This document shows positions 60,655 through 64,000 of a DNA stretch of 64,000 bases, piece after piece; positions within the stretch are counted from its first letter, which is position 1, and every line of letters starts with the position of its first letter. This DNA is from Lichenostomus cassidix (lineage: Eukaryota > Chordata > Aves > Passeriformes > Meliphagidae). The position numbers were made by a program, and so were the translations under genes. The DNA is taken from NCBI GenBank assembly GCA_008360975.2, contig VLJF02000033.1, forward strand, positions 434,001 through 498,000. The letters are read 5' to 3'. The notes beneath the pieces were generated by a model. The model had not been told where the DNA came from. It saw only the letters and a list, made by a program, of their open reading frames with translations, and did not search any database.

Positions 60655-61344
60655 TCAGCGCCTTGCCCTGGGGGTTCCTCCTGCCCAGCTCCAGCTCTGC
60701 ATGTCTCCCAGGGTTTTGTGTCCATAAAAACCACAAACCACCACCACTCACCTCAAAACACTCCCAGGACTTCCCCCTGTCTCGTCTTTTCACTTTGGCC
60801 CCCTCAGGGTCTCCCTTCCCTGCACTCATGGGGCTCCCGTGGCTCCTGGGCTTCCCTATTTTCCAGGTCCTGCTTAGGGATGATGCGGGGGTTTGGGGGT
60901 CCCAGGGGTCCCTTCTCCCCTCATTCTCTGCTCCACGCTTCCAGGGATCCCAGGCTTCCCCCTTATCCACACTCCCCCCTCTCCAGCCTGCCGGGGCTCC
61001 CCCAGCTCCGCCATCGCCCCTCTCCGCTCACCCCACTCCGGGGCTCCCGCCCTTCCCCTCCACCGCTCTCCCGGGGGGACCCCATGCCCCATGTCCCACT
61101 CCCACCCCGACACCGGGCCATGCCCACCTGCAGCCCCCAAAATATACCCCAAAGTGCCATTGGCGCCTCATCTTTGGCCTTCCGCCACATCCAAACATTC
61201 CCCCCGCAAAATCAAACCCTCCCAGCGACCCTTCACGAGATTTGGGGCTCAATCCCGGAAGCTGCGAGCTCCAAACACCCGCCCAGAAAAAACGCCGCTC
61301 GGGGACCCCCGAGACATTTGGGGCGACTTCCTCCTCCCCCTCAC

Positions 61345-61850
61345 CTGCGGCATGCGGGACGCCGATGCTCCCGGGGCCGCGGCAGACAAAGAACTCCGCG
61401 CTGCTTCTGCTGCTCCTCCTCTTCCTCTCTCCAACCTCTTCCTGCTCCTCCGCTTCCTCTCTCCTCCTCCTCCCGCCCCTCCTCCTTCCTCATCCCGCCT
61501 CCTCCTGCTCGGATCTCCGGCCTTTCTCTCGCTCCTTCCTCATCCCTCCTCCATCCCTTCTCCCCCTCCCCCCAAGCCCAGCGCCCACCCTTTCACCCCC
61601 GTTTTCCCCACGCCGTCGCATCCCGCGGGCAGCCGCTCCCTCAGCGGCCTCAGGTCAAGAAAAACACCGGGATTCGGGGTGACACGGGAGAACGAAGCCG
61701 CCACAGCCCCCCTGCCGCCCCCTCCATCCGCCCGCAGCGAGCCCCGAGCCCCGGCACAAGCCAGCGCGGCTCCCACCTGCGCTGGGACAGCCTCTCCGAG
61801 CTCCGCTGCCGCCTCCCCGGGCTCCGCTCGCTGGCGAGTGCCACACCCGA
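61345..61850 (-). promoter_or_regulatory. CpG promoter and 5' exons of the 10-finger gene
   Basis: Minus-strand copy of the shared module (GCCGCGG..., GAGCTCGGAGAGGCTGTCCC, donor GCAG|GTGGGA with exon end at 61777), then the purine-rich exon and the short ATG exon. Upstream (61850-61980) it leads into the AT-rich tandem repeat. Confidence 0.6.
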
Positions 61851-61989
61851 TCTGAACCGCGCACGCTGCAGCCTTTATTATACCGAGAATGGCTGGAGGC
61901 GGAGTGCGGGAAAGGGTCGGGAAAGAGGTGGATTTCCTTGCTCAGTTGTAACATCCGTTATGAGTCACCTTTACGCCTCTGGTTTATCC

Positions 61990-62365
61990 CCTGTGGATTG
62001 TTACAAACATCCATAATTCAGGTTTAATGCCCTTACTTATGTTACTCCTCTTGAATTCTTAAATTCAGGTATAAAGGAGCTTAAATGCTGTGGAATTGTT
62101 AAATTCAGGCATAAATTAGGTTAAATTCAGGTATAAATCCGGTTAAATGCCGTTGGGTGTTACTGCTCTTGAATTTTTAAATTCAGGTATAACTCAGGTT
62201 AAATTCAGGTATAAATGAGGTTAAATTCAAATATAAATCAGATTAAATGTTGTTAGCTGTGACTCCTCTTGAATTGCTAAACTCTGTTATAAATCAGGTT
62301 AAATGGAGGTATAAATTGGGTTAAATGCTGTTAAATGTTACTCTATTAAATTGTTGAATTCAGAC
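61990..62365 (+). repeat. AT-rich tandem repeat
   Basis: Units of about 100 bp, each with AGGTATAAATCAGGTTAAAT, TGTTACTCCTCTTGAATT and GTTAAATTCAGG; inverted partner of 41480-41800. Confidence 0.8.
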
Positions 62366-62389
62366 ACACGGGGAATAAAAGGGATTTTA

Positions 62390-62990
62390 GGAATTAAAAT
62401 GCAGTATTTTGGGGGAAAAGAGCAGGATTTTTGAGGCTGGAATGAGATTTTGAGGAATAAAATGGCTTGGAAGTGGAAGGCTTTTTGCAAAATAAAATTT
62501 CGTTTTTGAGGGGTGAAGTGGAATTTTGGGAATAAAATGGGATTTGTGAAATAAAATGGAATTTTAGGGTTTTGAAGTGGGTTTTTAGGGAATGGAAGGG
62601 GATTTGAGAAAAATAGTGGGATTTTGGGAATAAAAGTGGGAGTTTTGGGGAATAATAGCTTTTGGGGAATAAAGAGGATATTTTTGGGAATGGAGTTTTG
62701 GGGAATAAAAGTGTAATTTGGGAGATAGAAGCGGATTTTTGAGGAATAAAATGGATTTTTTTGGTGAAGGAAAACGGATTTGGGGGGAATAAAGATGAAT
62801 GTTTTGGGAATAAAGTGGAAATTTGAGGGAATGATATTGGGATAAAACGGATTTTTGGGGGTTTAAAGCGGGGTTTTTTGGGGAATGAGAGCGAGGTTTC
62901 TTTAATGGAAGGAGATTCTGGGAAATAAAAATGGGTTTTTTGTGGGATAGAATGGTTTTCGGAGGGAATCAAACGGATGTTTTTTGGGAA
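62390..62990. repeat. Minisatellite, GGGAATAAAATGGGATTTTTG-type
   Basis: Imperfect units of about 20-30 bp. A 235-codon minus-strand ORF rich in Phe, Pro and Lys arises from it and is not a gene. Confidence 0.85.
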
Positions 62991-63004
62991 TGAAGAGGGA
63001 TTTT

Positions 63005-63090
63005 CTCCTCTCCTCTCCTCTCCTCTCCTCTCCTCTCCTCTCCTCTCCTCTCCTCTCCTCTCCTCTCCTCTCCTCTCTTCTCCTCTCCTC
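63005..63090. repeat. Pentanucleotide microsatellite (CTCCT)n, about 17 units
   Basis: One interruption (TCTTC) near 63077. The antisense reads as an Arg/Glu repeat ORF. Confidence 0.97.
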
Positions 63091-63304
63091 CAGTTCTCCA
63101 CTGGCAGCCACAGAATTCAGGAAGCAGCAAAATGGGGAATTTTGGGGACACCAAGGGAAGCCTGGAAAATGTCCTCTCTGAGCTGCAGGAATTCCTCTGC
63201 CCCTCATAGCCGCCAGGTAACAACCCCGAGGCTTCTCTGCTCCTCAAGCTTCCCCAAAATCTCGTGGCAAAACCAGATTGGAGCCCCAGGAGCAGCTTAG
63301 GGTG

Positions 63305-63440
63305 TGCTGGGGAGAGAATGGGAATGGAGAAAATAAAGGAACAAACAGGAATGGGAAAAAATAATGGAACAAACGGGAATGGAGAAAATGGAACAAAAGG
63401 GAATGAAACAAATAAAGGGAAATTAAACAAACGGGAATGA
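63305..63440. repeat. Short tandem repeat, AACAAACGGGAATGGA-type
   Basis: Four to five units just before the lectin exon. Confidence 0.75.
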
Positions 63441-63518
63441 AACACTGATGCCTCTCTGGGTGTGCCAGGGGTGAGGTAAGGACTTGGTGACCTGACCAGC
63501 TCTGATCCCATTTTCCAG

Positions 63519-64000
63519 AAGCTCAGGGATGCAAGATTTGCTCCCCGGGCTGGATGCTGGGAAGGACCAAGTGCTACTGGAATTCCACTGAACTGAACAC
63601 TTGGAAGAGCTGGGAGGAGTGCAAGAGTCGGGGGGTGATGCTGCTGGTCCTGCAGGATCGGGATGAGCTGGTGAGGGAAAGCTGGGGTTGGGAATGTGGG
63701 AAGGACAAGGGGCTGCTCCTGGGGGGCTGGAGGTTCCCAAAATCCTGGGATCGGGATGAGCTGATGAAGGAATGATGGGGTTGGGAATGTGGGGTGGACT
63801 GGGGGGCTGGAGGCACCCTGGGAAGGGTGAGGAGGTTCCCAAAATCCCAAGATCAGCCCCTTCCCAGTGTCACCCCCAGGTGCCTCTGAGGGACACAATG
63901 GATCTCAGTCCTGGGCTGAGGACAGAGCCTATGTTGGGGTGACCTCCATGGCCCCTCAGGATCACCACTTGTCCTTTCCCAAGGTATTCCTCAATGAATC
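63519..64000 (+). CDS. NK-type C-type lectin, partial (cut by window end)
   Basis: Exon 63519-63670 (152 bp, the usual length) follows acceptor TTTTCCAG and encodes the start of a C-type lectin domain: CSPGWMLGRTKCYW, then WEECKSRG and LLVLQDRDEL, ending in phase 0 at a GTGAGG donor. The next exon starts at 63984 (after TTTCCCAAG) with VFLNES and is cut by the window edge. This matches the KLRB1/B-NK type of receptor found next to class I in the chicken MHC; such proteins are type II membrane receptors or their ligands on NK and other immune cells. Both exons are free of stops. Upstream stalk and membrane exons were not confirmed; an open segment with AG/GT borders at 63094-63216 is a weak candidate. 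It is less decayed than the lectin at 36.7 kb. Confidence 0.75.

Noticed and set aside
61990..62990. Regular repeats considered as CRISPR or telomere-like arrays
   Set aside because: Units are adjacent and diverged, without unique spacers of constant length; the host is a vertebrate.
62394..63898. Minus-strand ORFs of 235 and 309 codons
   Set aside because: Arise from AT-rich minisatellite, the CTCCT microsatellite and the antisense of the lectin exon.

Overview
This window looks like part of the major histocompatibility complex (MHC) region of a bird, most likely a songbird (Passeriformes). The reasons are a class I gene on the minus strand with bird-type exon lengths and the non-mammalian RYNQS end to alpha-1, a degraded class II B gene, two NK-type C-type lectin genes beside class I (as in the chicken B locus), CR1 LINE tails, avian endogenous retroviruses (ERVs) and a cluster of C2H2 zinc-finger genes. 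Nothing prokaryotic, viral-replicative or CRISPR-like is present.

Layout. 1-1860: an LTR end fused to a decayed ERV pol. 2.7-5.1 kb: a CpG-rich promoter module and spacer. 5.5-7.7 kb: a 22-finger zinc-finger gene (+). 7.6-22.2 kb: duplication copy A (promoter module, decayed ERV, solo LTR, zinc-finger pseudogene (+), second ERV piece with another solo LTR, orphan class II B 3' end (+), 7-finger gene (-)). 22.7-24.0 kb: class II B remnant (-). 24.7-30.1 kb: minisatellites and LTR-like repeats. 30.1-34.8 kb: MHC class I (-), with two LTRs and a lectin-derived scrap in its introns. 34.6-35.9 kb: an inverted duplication of the class I promoter and first exon. 35.9-38.2 kb: C-type lectin pseudogene (+). 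38.2-43.4 kb: mostly spacer with a TATA/CCAAT promoter. 43.5-46.1 kb: 11-finger gene (+). 45.9-61.6 kb: duplication copy B (promoter module, an LTR, decayed ERV, zinc-finger gene (+), ERV piece, class II B 3' end (+), 10-finger gene (-)). 62.0-63.4 kb: tandem repeats. 63.5 kb to the end: a second, intact-looking C-type lectin (+), cut by the window edge.

How it fits together. Copies A and B are direct paralogues. At two places a solo LTR is present in A and the undisturbed target site is in B, so those insertions came after the duplication. Copy B is also bounded by inverted arms (11-finger gene at 43.5-45.9 kb against 10-finger gene at 59.6-61.8 kb), continued outward by the same AT-rich tandem repeat at 41.5 and 62.0 kb. 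One CpG promoter/first-exon module occurs six times, before zinc-finger genes and also before the lectin, where it is joined to a second copy of the class I promoter. Gene content is that of immune recognition (class I, class II, lectins) mixed with ERV-laden, fast-changing zinc-finger genes.

Functional state. Exons 2-8 of class I carry classical-looking residues, but exon 1 has GTG where ATG is expected and a phase error, and the transmembrane exon is one base too long. Two of these, and the break in the zinc-finger pseudogene, are +1 changes in base runs, so assembly error must be excluded. Class II B and the first lectin look like true pseudogenes. All calls are by reading; no database search was possible.
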